Positions 1 through 9,351 of a stretch of 64,000 nt of DNA are shown here, in pieces. Both the position numbers and the translations under genes were made by a program. The stretch's first letter is position 1. Each line of letters starts with the position of its first letter. The notes below the pieces were generated by a model. It worked only from the letters and a program-made list of their open reading frames with translations. It had not been told where the DNA came from and made no database searches. The stretch lies in contig NZ_CP038033.1 of assembly GCF_004421105.1 (NCBI RefSeq), positions 2,313,659 to 2,377,658 on the forward strand, in the 5' to 3' direction. The DNA is from Nitrosococcus wardiae. Lineage in GTDB: Bacteria > Pseudomonadota > Gammaproteobacteria > Nitrosococcales > Nitrosococcaceae.

Positions 1-309
1 ATACACCTGCTCGAGTGTGGCCATTTCAACCAGTTCGAGCCAAGAATCTTCGACCCTATCCTACACGCCTTGCGTAGTCCCCTTGATCCATGGATGACAA
101 TTGCTGATTTTCGGAGTTATATCGATGCGCAGCGTCGGGTTGCAGAAGCCTATCGTGATGAAGAACGCTGGACCCGTATGGCTATCCTCAATACTGCAGC
201 AAGTGGTAGATTTTCTACCGATCGGACTATCAAGGAATATAACGCTGATATTTGGAGACTGGAGCAGATTCCGGCTTATTCAGTGGGTAGTACTCAATCC
301 GGCCCCTAA
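1..309 (+). CDS. glgP: Glycogen/maltodextrin phosphorylase, C-terminal part
   Basis: The frame is open from the first base, so the gene starts outside the window and about 102 C-terminal residues are present. The sequence matches the end of glycogen phosphorylase: CGHFNQFEPRIFDPI, then DPWMTIADFRSYIDAQ, and the family-typical RFSTDRTIKEYNADIW close to the stop. The enzyme removes glucose-1-phosphate from the non-reducing ends of alpha-1,4-glucans with pyridoxal phosphate. The catalytic lysine and PLP site lie upstream and cannot be seen. A glucan-degrading enzyme here fits the GH13/GH15/phosphatase cluster 45 kb downstream. The tail after IWRLEQ is slightly longer than in E. coli GlgP. Confidence 0.85.
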   Translation: MHLLECGHFNQFEPRIFDPILHALRSPLDPWMTIADFRSYIDAQRRVAEAYRDEERWTRMAILNTAASGRFSTDRTIKEYNADIWRLEQIPAYSVGSTQSGP

Positions 310-337
310 CCCTAAACTAAGGTTTCCCTATAATAAA

Positions 338-2680
338 CTATAAATTATCGTGCATTTGACGTAGGCTTTTTAAAACAGACTCCAAAGCACGGTCTAAGAT
401 GAGCTCATCAGCCAGGATTTTGACATGACCTTGGCGTATCCCTTCCACAAGAGCCGAAGGTGATCGCTCCAATACTTTGATGCCTGCACGGTTCACAAAA
501 ACGTAATTGCCACCTCCAGCAATTCGGATGGAGAGCTTAGCACGGTGTTTCTGCCCTTCGGCATTTGTAAATAAGAACCAACTTCCAAGAGGTGCGGACT
601 CCAGTTCTTGTAAATATTGATCTTTTTCAGCGGAGGAGGGTGTTCCGGTGGGTGAAGAAGAAGAAACATGATCAGTCTCTTGACTCATTTGGTTAGAATG
701 AGGTTTAGACTGATTTTCAAAAAATGGGGTTGGCTTTGAGTGGCTTGTACCTGAGCAGGGCTGCTCGAATTTTTCTACTGCGGCTGCCTGGTTCCTGGTA
801 TTCTGGGAACTATGCTTAGATGAAGCACGGATACAGTTAATGTGGCAGGTTTCTAGGGTTTTGAAAAATCGTAGGGTATCCATCGGATTGCACTGGACTT
901 GCTTAAAGCCCTGGCGCAGCTCCTGTAATAAACCCGGTATAGTTGTTAGAAGTTTTTTTCTTTCTTCCTCGGTGTGTTTAGGAACTAATGTCCAAGTCAA
1001 TTTATCAAGGGTGGCGATAGTTTGCTGCCAATCGTGGCTGGTCGGTCCTTCCCTGAGATAAATGAGTAGCGGAATTTTAGACCAAACTTGATGGAGTAAA
1101 GTCGTCATCGCTTCAGGTAGCGTATTGATTTGGGCACGAGTCTCTATCACTTTTTGTATTTGGGCACGAGCTTCGGCAACTCGATACTTTCCTTCCTCGG
1201 CTTGTCGGGTTCGTTCTTCAATAATTTTTACCTGAGTTTGTTCCGTGCTAAGGAATGTGCTGAACTCTTTTTGAAGTTCTATAAAAATTGAAATATCGTC
1301 GTCGAATTCATTGAGAATGCGGTTAACAATATGTTGCATTTGGGTATAGAGTTCTTGCTGGGTTAAGGGGTCATCTTCATTCCAGCCGGTTCCTGCCCTT
1401 GCCAAGTCATTTAATAGCATCCGTGCCGGATGTTGCTTTTTGCTAAAGAAAGTTTTGTCCAGGATGCCGACCTTGAGCATTGGAATCTGAAGTCGGCCAA
1501 TCAGCGCTTTAATGGTATCGGGTATTCCTTGGTCATCGAGGATAAAATCGAACAGCATGCCGATGATATCGATGACATTGTCTTCGCTACGGCTAATGTT
1601 TGCTAGCTTTCCTTCGGGGGAAGATTGCTGAAATATCCCTATAAGTTTTTGTTTAAGAATATCTTTTTCAAGATAGGAAAATTTCTCTAAGGTTACGCCT
1701 GCTTTTTTTTGGGCACTACTTTGGATGGTGGATAAAACATTCACCAGTTTTTCCGCACTCCAAACCGGCTCGGATTCATGGGGGGATTCCTCAAGTGCAG
1801 GGGAGGTGGCGTGTTGCATGCCCTCGAAGGGAGCGGAAGCATTCAATAGCTGTTGCATTAATTGAAATAAATCAGCGGAACCCGTAGCTGAGCTCATTGA
1901 TGAGGTGACTACGGGATCTTGGCTAGGATTAACCGGCTGGGCATTGTCTACGGGCTCTGCTCTTTGGTTTCGGTGGTGGAGCCAAGGGGTTTGGCCAAAT
2001 TCCGCCAGTACATTGGCATCAATGAGTAGGTGATTCAGTTTTTCATAGAGTTCGCCAACATAACTCATTAGATGCTTATCAAAGAGCTTATAAATAATAA
2101 GTTTGTTTTCAACGGACAATTCCAGGTCTCGAGCAGCTTTATCAAAGGCATTGGCGATGATTTCAGGGTCAACGGGATTAGACTGATAGTCAATTTTAGT
2201 AAGGCCAATCAGAAAAGCGAGACGAGTTTCTAGCTGAGACAGGGGAAGCGAGAAACGGGTTCTTGCCCTGGCGACCATGCTACTAAGGGCCAAGGTTTCT
2301 TCTAGCTGGCTATCCTCTACCAGCGAGAGTCCATCATGGGCAGTGGGGGGAGGCTCACTAGGTTTTGTTGGTGCAGCATAATAAGGTTGCTCGAGCAGTT
2401 TATTAAAGCGGCCACTGATATCATTGAGAAAGGCACGTTCGATAACCGTGCGTTCCATACGCACCAGACGCATGTCGTCTAGATAGGTCGTTTGTTCGCT
2501 ATTATTTGCCGCCTTTTCGGCACGTTTGAAAAAGGTATCATCAATTGCTCCGAAGGTCTCGTCGATAAGAATCTTAAACTGCTCAAGACTTTGGGAGAAA
2601 AGCCGATCAGCAATTTGCTGGGTTGGGAATTGCGCCTGCTTATTGGCCCCTTGGGGCAAGTAATGGACGTTTGTCGCCAT
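338..2680 (-). CDS. DUF1631 family protein with PilZ-like C-terminal region
   Basis: This is a 780-residue soluble protein of the DUF1631 family, which is common in gamma- and betaproteobacteria and sometimes mislabelled thymidine phosphorylase. The N-terminal third has the family pattern LFSQSLEQFKILIDETFGA. The middle is predicted helical, with a charged stretch rich in E, R and Q around residues 460-500 (EERTRQAEEGKYRVAEARAQ) that may form a coiled coil. A low-complexity polar linker follows around 620-680. The end, from GSWFLFTNAEGQKHRAKLS to VFVNRAGIKVLE, has the look of a PilZ-type beta barrel, but the canonical RxxxR/DxSxxG c-di-GMP motifs are not evident. It is transcribed as a single gene, convergent with glgP. 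The biochemical role is unknown. Confidence 0.75.
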   Translation of the reverse strand: MATNVHYLPQGANKQAQFPTQQIADRLFSQSLEQFKILIDETFGAIDDTFFKRAEKAANNSEQTTYLDDMRLVRMERTVIERAFLNDISGRFNKLLEQPYYAAPTKPSEPPPTAHDGLSLVEDSQLEETLALSSMVARARTRFSLPLSQLETRLAFLIGLTKIDYQSNPVDPEIIANAFDKAARDLELSVENKLIIYKLFDKHLMSYVGELYEKLNHLLIDANVLAEFGQTPWLHHRNQRAEPVDNAQPVNPSQDPVVTSSMSSATGSADLFQLMQQLLNASAPFEGMQHATSPALEESPHESEPVWSAEKLVNVLSTIQSSAQKKAGVTLEKFSYLEKDILKQKLIGIFQQSSPEGKLANISRSEDNVIDIIGMLFDFILDDQGIPDTIKALIGRLQIPMLKVGILDKTFFSKKQHPARMLLNDLARAGTGWNEDDPLTQQELYTQMQHIVNRILNEFDDDISIFIELQKEFSTFLSTEQTQVKIIEERTRQAEEGKYRVAEARAQIQKVIETRAQINTLPEAMTTLLHQVWSKIPLLIYLREGPTSHDWQQTIATLDKLTWTLVPKHTEEERKKLLTTIPGLLQELRQGFKQVQCNPMDTLRFFKTLETCHINCIRASSKHSSQNTRNQAAAVEKFEQPCSGTSHSKPTPFFENQSKPHSNQMSQETDHVSSSSPTGTPSSAEKDQYLQELESAPLGSWFLFTNAEGQKHRAKLSIRIAGGGNYVFVNRAGIKVLERSPSALVEGIRQGHVKILADELILDRALESVLKSLRQMHDNL

Positions 2681-2856
2681 CGTGGATACCTGCAGTGGAA
2701 GTCAGTAGGTCTTATGGCCTCAATTGGTACTGACTTTTATAGCTTTGGACTATAGGAGATGGCGTGTAATGCATCACAGAATGCAAATTGCGTGATGGAA
2801 TCGTGATAATGTTCAAACTTATTAACTATTCTTCGACGACCTCACGGGAGAAAGTA

Positions 2857-3375
2857 TCAAAATGCCTCTGTTGAAATGAATAGGCCAACCCGAAGATCCT
2901 TAGCCAGGTAAATTTCTCGGCCATCTACCGCCATCATGCCATCGGCGATACCCATAACCAATTTACGCATAATAACACGTTTGAGATCAATGTGATAAGT
3001 AACCAACTTGTTCTTAGGGGTGACTTGGCCAGTAAATTTGACTTCCCCCGAGCCTAATGCACGGCCATGGCCAGGACCGCCTCGCCAAGCAAGGTAGAAT
3101 CCTAAGAGCTGCCACATTGCATCCAAACCTAAACAGCCTGGCATCACAGGGTCGCCAGGAAAATGGCAATCAAAAAACCACAGATCAGGTTTGATTTCCA
3201 TTTCAGCGGTAATTTCTCCCTTACCAAAAGCACCTCCCTCATTGCTAATGTGGGTAATGCGATCAAACATTAGCATAGGGGGCATGGGCAATTGAGCATT
3301 CCCTGGGCCGAACATCTCACCGCGACTACATCGCAAGAGATCTTCATAGCTAAAAGCACTGGGTCGTGTCATCAT
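2857..3375 (-). CDS. fabA: 3-hydroxydecanoyl-ACP dehydratase/isomerase
   Basis: FabA dehydrates 3-hydroxydecanoyl-ACP and isomerises trans-2- to cis-3-decenoyl-ACP, the branch point to unsaturated fatty acids in type II fatty acid synthesis. The 172-residue length is exactly that of the family. The hotdog-fold active site is visible: [19 protein letters not shown], with catalytic His71 and Asp85 (E. coli His70 and Asp84). ATG at 3375 gives [16 protein letters not shown], which lines up with the usual FabA start. No fabB lies next to it here; the neighbour upstream is a divergent DUF455 gene. The MPG sequence after the catalytic His separates FabA from FabZ. Confidence 0.96.
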   Translation of the reverse strand: MMTRPSAFSYEDLLRCSRGEMFGPGNAQLPMPPMLMFDRITHISNEGGAFGKGEITAEMEIKPDLWFFDCHFPGDPVMPGCLGLDAMWQLLGFYLAWRGGPGHGRALGSGEVKFTGQVTPKNKLVTYHIDLKRVIMRKLVMGIADGMMAVDGREIYLAKDLRVGLFISTEAF

Positions 3376-3547
3376 TATTTATCGCTAGTGATACAAAGAT
3401 AAAGATTAGTGGATTCCCGCAAACGCCCTGAGAGGAGGATAGAACCGTAATCTAGCAGCGAAGCGGATAGGCTAAAAGAAATGATACTCTCTCTTAAGAA
3501 GAGAAGCGAGCAAAGTGGCGGTATAGCGTAGGGTAAAGGTGGGTACC

Positions 3548-4357
3548 ATGTCTCTGGTATGGGAAAAGTTATCTCTTGGCGATGCAGCTTTACATTGCCT
3601 CGGGGTTGGCGATCCGGAAGAAAAAATTAAAGCTACCTGCGATGTGGCGCAGCTTTGGAAAGCCGGGTGCTTGCGAGCGGGTTCTACAAATGGTGATTTG
3701 CCTGATACGCCCGGTCGGCCGCTACGACCTCCTTTAGTTGCCCCCCGGGAATTACCCCGTCGTAAGCTCACCTCAGCAGTGGGGCGGGCGGCGTTGATCC
3801 ATGCCATTACCCATATTGAATTTAATGCAATTAATTTGGCATGGGATGCAGTTTGCCGCTTTAACCACTTACCTAAGGCATTTTATGACGACTGGGTGCA
3901 GGTAGCCTTGGAAGAGGCCTATCATTTTTGTTTACTACAGGAGCATTTGCATTCCTTAGGCTATGCCTATGGGGATTTTCCAGCCCATGACGGGCTTTGG
4001 GAGATGGCCCAAAAGACCACCCATGATCCACTCGTGCGTATGGCCCTCGTCCCTAGAGTATTAGAGGCCCGGGGACTTGATGTTACCCCTGGCATGATGG
4101 AACGGCTGCGGCAAGCGGGTGATTTGCGGGCAACATTCATCCTTGAAATTATCTTGCGCGATGAGGTGGGACATGTGGCGGTGGGTTCCCATTGGTTCCG
4201 CTACCTCTGCAGGCTTCGTAAACTCGACTCTGAGAGAACCTTTCGTCACTTGATTAACGGCTATTTTAAGGGTGAAACTCGCGGGCCTTTATATCGTGAA
4301 GCGCGGCTACAAGCGGGGTTTTCTGAAGCAGAGCTCACCATACTAGAAGAAAATTAA
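3548..4357 (+). CDS. DUF455 family ferritin-like protein
   Basis: This 269-residue protein has the DUF455 ferritin-like fold, with putative carboxylate-bridged metal ligands in HIEFNAINLAWDAV, EEAYHFCLL, EARGLDVTPG and RDEVGHV. These are the E(x)nEExxH-type helix motifs of di-iron four-helix proteins related to MiaE. The substrate is not known. The reading frame opens at a GTG at 3539, but the ATG at 3548 has AAGGTGGG a few bases upstream and is preferred. The gene is divergent from fabA, with about 170 bp between them for both promoters. It could be an oxidoreductase or hydroxylase; nothing in the context settles this. Confidence 0.8.
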   Translation: MSLVWEKLSLGDAALHCLGVGDPEEKIKATCDVAQLWKAGCLRAGSTNGDLPDTPGRPLRPPLVAPRELPRRKLTSAVGRAALIHAITHIEFNAINLAWDAVCRFNHLPKAFYDDWVQVALEEAYHFCLLQEHLHSLGYAYGDFPAHDGLWEMAQKTTHDPLVRMALVPRVLEARGLDVTPGMMERLRQAGDLRATFILEIILRDEVGHVAVGSHWFRYLCRLRKLDSERTFRHLINGYFKGETRGPLYREARLQAGFSEAELTILEEN

Positions 4358-4387
4358 AGCGAAGATTATGTCCTAAATAGGGGGGAA

Positions 4388-4543
4388 TCAATTCGAGTGT
4401 TTCTGCCATTTTTCCCGCAGTAATTTTCTTAAATTCTTAGGAGGGCGATGTGGGTTGTTTAGCTCGAAGAAGTGGTAATAGCTTGACCAGTTAACATAAA
4501 AAAAGCGATCATATGCAGCTTTGTCAGCGGACTGGCTGCCCAA
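4388..4543 (-). CDS. Possible small protein or gene remnant
   Basis: In the gap between the DUF455 gene and the pyruvate dehydrogenase operon, the minus strand has a 51-codon frame from a TTG at 4543 to TGA at 4388. It reads AAYDRFFYVNWSSYYHFFEL and then NNPHRPPKNLRKLLREKW. The composition is rich in aromatic residues followed by a basic tail, which looks more protein-like than a random frame. A stop lies just before the TTG and no good ribosome binding site is seen, so this could be the C-terminal remnant of a longer gene. The family is not recognised. Confidence 0.3.
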   Translation of the reverse strand: MGSQSADKAAYDRFFYVNWSSYYHFFELNNPHRPPKNLRKLLREKWQKHSN

Positions 4544-4591
4544 TTTTTAAGAAAATTTTTCCAGATTGCGGACTTAATACGCAGAGGGGAC

Positions 4592-5620
4592 ATGAGTAAG
4601 ATTGATCGTAAACGGTTGCTACGGGAGATGATTTTCTTCCGGCGCTTCGAGGACCGCACATTTGAGGCCTACATGGAGCGTAAAATTGGTGGTTTTCTGC
4701 ATCTCTATTCGGGACAGGAAGCAGTGGCGACGGGAGTGCTTGAGGTCATCCAGGCAGATCGCGGGATAGGCTTTGATTATGTTATCACGGGCTACCGGGA
4801 TCATATCCACGCCATCAAAACGGGGGCTCCCGCACGGGAGGTTATGGCCGAGCTATATGGCAAAGAAACCGGGAGTTCCAAAGGCCGTGGCGGGTCAATG
4901 CATATCTTTGATCCTAGTGTGCGTTTCATGGGGGGGTATGCCTTAGTGGGGCAGCCATTCCCCCTTGCCGCAGGGTTGGCTTTAGCTTGTAAGTACCAGA
5001 AGGAAGGGCGAATTGCCGTCTGTTTTCTTGGAGATGGTGCCAACAACCAAGGCACTTTCCATGAAACCATGAACATGGCTTCCCTATGGAAATTGCCGGT
5101 ATTGTTTGTGTGCGAAAATAACCTCTACGCCATTGGTACCGCTATCCAGCGCTCAACGCCAATGGTTGATCAATACAAGCGCCTTGCTGCTTATAGCATC
5201 CCGGCGAGTCAACATTATGGCCAGGATATCGAAGTAGTTATGGAAGCCGCCCAATCCGCTGTAGACCATGTGCGTAGCGGTGCCGGGCCTTATTTCCTAG
5301 AATTGCTGACCTACCGTTATCGGGGGCACTCGATGTCGGATGCTGGGGCCTACCGCAGCAAGGAAGAAGTGGCGAAGTGGGTGCAGCAGGACCCCATTCA
5401 GATCCTAGCTAAGCGGTTAATTGAGGCGGGCGAGTTAACAGAAGAAGAATTTAAGGCGATGGAGCAGGCAGTTCAGGATGAAATCGATAACGACATTGTC
5501 AGATTTGCGGAAGAGAGCCCAGAACCGAAAGTAGAAGAGCTGACGAAGTACGTTCTGGAAGACAAGCCCAATCCCCGGTGGATCGGGCCGCTAGAAGCAC
5601 AAGGAGGGGGGCATGGCTGA
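4592..5620 (+). CDS. pdhA: Pyruvate dehydrogenase E1 component, alpha subunit
   Basis: This is the alpha chain (342 aa) of a heterotetrameric alpha2beta2 E1 that decarboxylates pyruvate with thiamine diphosphate and acetylates the lipoyl arm of E2. The ThDP motif is GDGANNQGTFHETMNMASLW, with GDG at residues 147-149, and LFVCENN closes the motif about 30 residues later. The phosphorylation-loop-type sequence YRYRGHSMSDAGAYRSKEEV is also present. ATG at 4592 follows AGAGGGG at a good distance. The gene overlaps pdhB by 8 bp, so the two are translationally coupled. This two-chain E1 differs from the single-chain AceE of enteric bacteria. Confidence 0.94.
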   Translation: MSKIDRKRLLREMIFFRRFEDRTFEAYMERKIGGFLHLYSGQEAVATGVLEVIQADRGIGFDYVITGYRDHIHAIKTGAPAREVMAELYGKETGSSKGRGGSMHIFDPSVRFMGGYALVGQPFPLAAGLALACKYQKEGRIAVCFLGDGANNQGTFHETMNMASLWKLPVLFVCENNLYAIGTAIQRSTPMVDQYKRLAAYSIPASQHYGQDIEVVMEAAQSAVDHVRSGAGPYFLELLTYRYRGHSMSDAGAYRSKEEVAKWVQQDPIQILAKRLIEAGELTEEEFKAMEQAVQDEIDNDIVRFAEESPEPKVEELTKYVLEDKPNPRWIGPLEAQGGGHG

Positions 5621-6593
5621 GCTGGCTTATTGGGAGGCGTTGCGTCGCGCCCACGACGAAGAATTGGCTAATGATCCTATGGTCATTGCCATGGGGGAGG
5701 ATATTGGGGTGGCAGGGGGTACCTACAAAGTCACCCTAGGCCTTTACGACAAGTATGGGGAGGAACGGATTGTCGATACCCCGATTTCTGAGAATTCCTA
5801 TACCGGTATCGGGATTGGGGCCTCAATGGCGGGAATGCGACCCATTATTGAGATAATGTCTATTAATTTTGCGTTGTTGGCGCTGGATACTCTTATCAAT
5901 GCAGCAGCCAAGATCCGCTATATGTCCGGTGGTCGGGCCCAGTGCCCCATTGTGATGCGAACCCCCGGTGGAACAGCCCACCAGCTTGCCGCTCAACATT
6001 CAGCACGGTTGGCCAGGCTGTTTATGGGAACGCCGGGTCTACGAGTGGTTACGCCGAGTACCCCTTTGGATGCCTACGGCATGCTTAAATCTGCGGTGCG
6101 CTGTAATGATCCGGTGATCTTTATTGAGCACGAGAGTATGTATAACCTCAAAGGGGAAGTGCCTGATGAAGAAGCGTTCCGGCCTTTGGAGGGTGCTGAG
6201 GTCATTCGGGAAGGAACAGATATTACTCTAATTGGTTACAACTATAGTGTGCATTGGTGCCTGTCTGCAGCGGATAAACTGGCCCAGGAAGGGATTCATG
6301 CCGAGGTTATCGATTTACGTTCCCTGAAACCCATCGATCGGGAAACCATTCGCCGTTCCATAGAAAAAACCCACCGGGTTCTGGTGGCTGAGGAAGATGA
6401 GGCCCCAGTGGGAGTGGGCAGTGAAATAATTACCGGGATTATTGAAGACTGTTTCTTTGCTTTGGATGCCCAGCCGGTACGGGTGCATGCAGCGGATGTC
6501 CCAGTACCTTATAACTATCACCTGGAGAAGTTGGCGATCCCCGATGCCAAAGATGTCTACCAGGGGGCTCTCAAGGTATTGGGAAAAGTTTAG
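5613..6593 (+). CDS. pdhB: Pyruvate dehydrogenase E1 component, beta subunit
   Basis: E1 beta (326 aa) completes the ThDP site and binds the E2 peripheral-subunit-binding domain. Family landmarks are MGEDIGVAGGTYKVT at the N-terminus, VDTPISENSYTGIGIGASM, and MRTPGGTAHQLAAQHSARL. The C-terminal transketolase domain carries GYNYSVHWCLSAADKLAQEG and IDLRSLKPIDRETI. The start overlaps the end of pdhA, and a run of GGAGGGGGG lies directly upstream of the ATG. Only 26 bp separate it from the E2-E3 gene, so all three are one operon. Both E1 chains look complete. Confidence 0.94.
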   Translation: MAELAYWEALRRAHDEELANDPMVIAMGEDIGVAGGTYKVTLGLYDKYGEERIVDTPISENSYTGIGIGASMAGMRPIIEIMSINFALLALDTLINAAAKIRYMSGGRAQCPIVMRTPGGTAHQLAAQHSARLARLFMGTPGLRVVTPSTPLDAYGMLKSAVRCNDPVIFIEHESMYNLKGEVPDEEAFRPLEGAEVIREGTDITLIGYNYSVHWCLSAADKLAQEGIHAEVIDLRSLKPIDRETIRRSIEKTHRVLVAEEDEAPVGVGSEIITGIIEDCFFALDAQPVRVHAADVPVPYNYHLEKLAIPDAKDVYQGALKVLGKV

Positions 6594-6619
6594 TAACAAG
6601 ATAATTAGGTTGGGATTTT

Positions 6620-9310
6620 ATGGCTGAGCCCTATGTCATCAAGATGCCTCAACTCTCGGATACCATGACCGAGGGGGTGCTGGTTTCTTGGGAAAAAGAG
6701 ATTGGCGAATTTATTGAGCGTGGTACGGTGGTGGCCACAGTGGAAACCGATAAGGCCATCATGGATGTGGAAGTGTTCCGCGAAGGTTACCTTTCCGGAC
6801 CTCAGTTGCCTGTAGATGGGGTCGCTGCAGTGGGCGAGCCTATTGCTTACCTGGTGGCGGAGGCTGAGCAAGTTGAAAAAACTGAGGCCAGCTCTAGTCC
6901 CCAGCCAACGCCTGAGGTGGAGGAAAGACCTAAATTTGAGCCTGCCGGCACCTCAAAGCCTAAGACCAAGATCCCAGCCATGCCAGGAGGGGCAACTCCA
7001 GCGCCGCACCCCAGCCATACTCGTGCTACCCCTTACGCCAGGCAGCTCGCTGGCGCTCATGCTATTGACCTTGCGGGGATTAAGGGTAGTGGCCCGGAAG
7101 GGGTAATCGTGGCCGCCGATGTGGTCAGTGGAGAGGGAGCGAGAGGCATGACCCGCCGGATTTTCGAAGTTCCGGGCACGGGGCGTCCTATGGACAGCAT
7201 GGAGAAGGCGATTGCTCATAATATGGAGTATTCCCTTTCTATGCCCCTTTTTCGGGCCACGGTCTATGTGGATCCCACCCGGCTGGTGGCAGCAGCTAAG
7301 GAACAGGGCAGCTCCGTGACCGTAGCCCTGGCCAAAGCGGCGGCTTTAGCCGTTGAAGAACACCCTAAGATTAATAGCGTTTATCAGCACGAGGACCGCA
7401 TTCTGGAGCGGGAGCAGATCGATGTGGGGTTAGCGGTAACCACAGAGGGTATGGGTTTGGTGGTGCCCGTATTGCGGGATACCTCTAATCGTGATCTTGC
7501 CGAACTCAGCGCTAGCTGGGCGGATCTGGTGGAGCGGGCACGGATTAAAAGGTTAAAACCGGAAGAGTACTCTAATCCAACCTTTGTGATCTCCAATATG
7601 GGAATGTTGGGGGTGGCCTATTTTGACGCCATCCCCTCGCCGGGGACTTCCGCTATTTTAGCTATTGCCACGACCGGCTCTCAGGGGATGCCGGTGACCA
7701 TCACCGCCGACCATCGGATTATCAATGGCGCTGATGCCGCTCGCTTTTTAAACACCTTTAAGGAGCGGGTGGAATTCCCAGAAACCTGGATCAGCGGGGG
7801 TAGCGCTTCCCCATCGACGGCCAAGGAGGCGCTGCCCCTGGAGGGAGACTGGGATTACGATGTGGTGGTGATTGGAGGGGGACCTGGTGGGGAGGACTGT
7901 GCCCGAGAATTGGCTGAACACGGTATTAAAGTGGCCCTGATTAATGATTCTCCTTTCCCGGGTGGCGAGTGTTTGTGGCGTGGTTGCATCCCTTCTAAGA
8001 CCTGGCGCGCAGCCGCTGATCGCATTCGCGATCGGGTTCACGACTCCCACTTGGGGGTAGGCGGCACCACGCCTACTGCGCTGAACTGGAAAGCGCTAGA
8101 GGCAACCCGCCGCCATGTGCTCCAGTCCCGGGGCGAGATGGCCTTGAAGACCGATAAGGGGATGAAAATCAAATTCATTCAGGGGCATGCCCATTTTATT
8201 GATGAACATCACCTGGTGGTGGATACCAGCGGTAACAGTGAAGATCCTTTTACCCGCACCCAGTCTATGCCAGACTCCCAGGGACAAACGATAAGTTTTG
8301 CGGGAGCGGTGATCGCCACCGGCGCGCCGCCTTTTATTCCCCCTATTCCCGGCGCCCAAGAAGGTCTGCAGGCCGGTGGGGTATTAACCTCTGATACGGT
8401 CTGGGGTTTAGAGCGTGTCCCTGAGCGTTTGGCAGTCATTGGCGGCGGTGCCATTGGTGTGGAAATGGCCCAAATCTTCCAGGATTTTGGAACTGAAGTC
8501 CTATTATTGGAAGCCCAGGAGCGGTTATTGGCTGAGGTCGAGCCGGAGGTTGGTAAACTGTTGGCGGAAATCCTCAATGCCGATCCCCGGCTTACTGTGC
8601 AGACTTCCGCCAAGGTCCAGGCCATCAGCGGTCAGCCGGGAGCGATGCAGGTTGCCTTTGATGATTCAGAGGGTAACAGCCACCATCTGGAGGTGGATTA
8701 TATTCTTATGGCAACCGGAAAACGGCCCAATCTGGAATCCTTGGCTTTGGACCAAGCGGGTGTGGCCACAGGAAACGGCGTGATTCAAGTGGATGCCCAA
8801 TGCGCTACCTCTAAATCCCATATCTTTGCGGTGGGGGATGTCATTGGGGGGTTGATGCTGGCCCATACCGCAGGGCAGCAAGGGCGGGTGGCGGCAGCTA
8901 CCATTTTAGGTGAGGCCCATGCCTATGAGGTGGAGAAGGATTGCGGGGTGATTTTTACCCGCCCCCAGGCGGCTTTTGTGGGCCTATCAGTGGCCCAGGC
9001 CAAAGAAAGGGGAGTGGATGCGGCGGAAGTGAAAATGCCCATCCGCATTGATGCCAAAGCGATGATCAATAATGAGACTGAAGGTCTCATCAAGATTGTG
9101 GCGGACAAGACCAGTCACCGGATTATTGGGGTCCATTTCTTGGCAGATCACGCCGATACCTTGATTGGGGAAGCGGTCATGATGGTGACGGGGAAGATGA
9201 CCTTGGAGCAGGTCGCCCGCGCTATTCATCCTCATCCAACCCAGACCGAGTTGTTTGGGGAAATGGCCCGGCGATTACTTTCGCGCTTGCGCCGCACCCA
9301 ACGGCAATAG
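6620..9310 (+). CDS. Fused dihydrolipoyl acetyltransferase (E2) and dihydrolipoyl dehydrogenase (E3)
   Basis: One uninterrupted 896-residue frame carries two enzymes of the pyruvate dehydrogenase complex. Residues 1-80 are a lipoyl domain, with lysine 45 in [15 protein letters not shown]-rich linker follows, then an E3/E1-binding domain ([20 protein letters not shown], about 135-170). The acetyltransferase core ends at [15 protein letters not shown], with His365 present and Asn369 where most E2 enzymes have Asp. From about residue 412 a complete E3 begins: the FAD motif [16 protein letters not shown], redox pair Cys451/Cys456 in [11 protein letters not shown], the NAD motif [16 protein letters not shown], and the C-terminal His872/Glu877 pair in HPHPTQTE. 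E2 and E3 are normally separate proteins. No stop or frameshift lies in the junction [17 protein letters not shown]. Confidence 0.93.
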   Translation: MAEPYVIKMPQLSDTMTEGVLVSWEKEIGEFIERGTVVATVETDKAIMDVEVFREGYLSGPQLPVDGVAAVGEPIAYLVAEAEQVEKTEASSSPQPTPEVEERPKFEPAGTSKPKTKIPAMPGGATPAPHPSHTRATPYARQLAGAHAIDLAGIKGSGPEGVIVAADVVSGEGARGMTRRIFEVPGTGRPMDSMEKAIAHNMEYSLSMPLFRATVYVDPTRLVAAAKEQGSSVTVALAKAAALAVEEHPKINSVYQHEDRILEREQIDVGLAVTTEGMGLVVPVLRDTSNRDLAELSASWADLVERARIKRLKPEEYSNPTFVISNMGMLGVAYFDAIPSPGTSAILAIATTGSQGMPVTITADHRIINGADAARFLNTFKERVEFPETWISGGSASPSTAKEALPLEGDWDYDVVVIGGGPGGEDCARELAEHGIKVALINDSPFPGGECLWRGCIPSKTWRAAADRIRDRVHDSHLGVGGTTPTALNWKALEATRRHVLQSRGEMALKTDKGMKIKFIQGHAHFIDEHHLVVDTSGNSEDPFTRTQSMPDSQGQTISFAGAVIATGAPPFIPPIPGAQEGLQAGGVLTSDTVWGLERVPERLAVIGGGAIGVEMAQIFQDFGTEVLLLEAQERLLAEVEPEVGKLLAEILNADPRLTVQTSAKVQAISGQPGAMQVAFDDSEGNSHHLEVDYILMATGKRPNLESLALDQAGVATGNGVIQVDAQCATSKSHIFAVGDVIGGLMLAHTAGQQGRVAAATILGEAHAYEVEKDCGVIFTRPQAAFVGLSVAQAKERGVDAAEVKMPIRIDAKAMINNETEGLIKIVADKTSHRIIGVHFLADHADTLIGEAVMMVTGKMTLEQVARAIHPHPTQTELFGEMARRLLSRLRRTQRQ

Positions 9311-9351
9311 CAGAGAAGTGTCACTATTCTTGTTTTAGCGTAGAGGATTCC

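Noticed and set aside
3472-3807. A 111-codon minus-strand frame over the start of the DUF455 gene.
   Set aside because: It is an antisense shadow of a conserved coding region, with a composition rich in R, P and S.
7780-7860. Possibility that the E2-E3 fusion is two genes joined by a sequencing error.
   Set aside because: The linker has no stop remnant and no Shine-Dalgarno or start codon at the E3 boundary, and it reads as a natural flexible linker. Kept as a real fusion, with resequencing named as the test.
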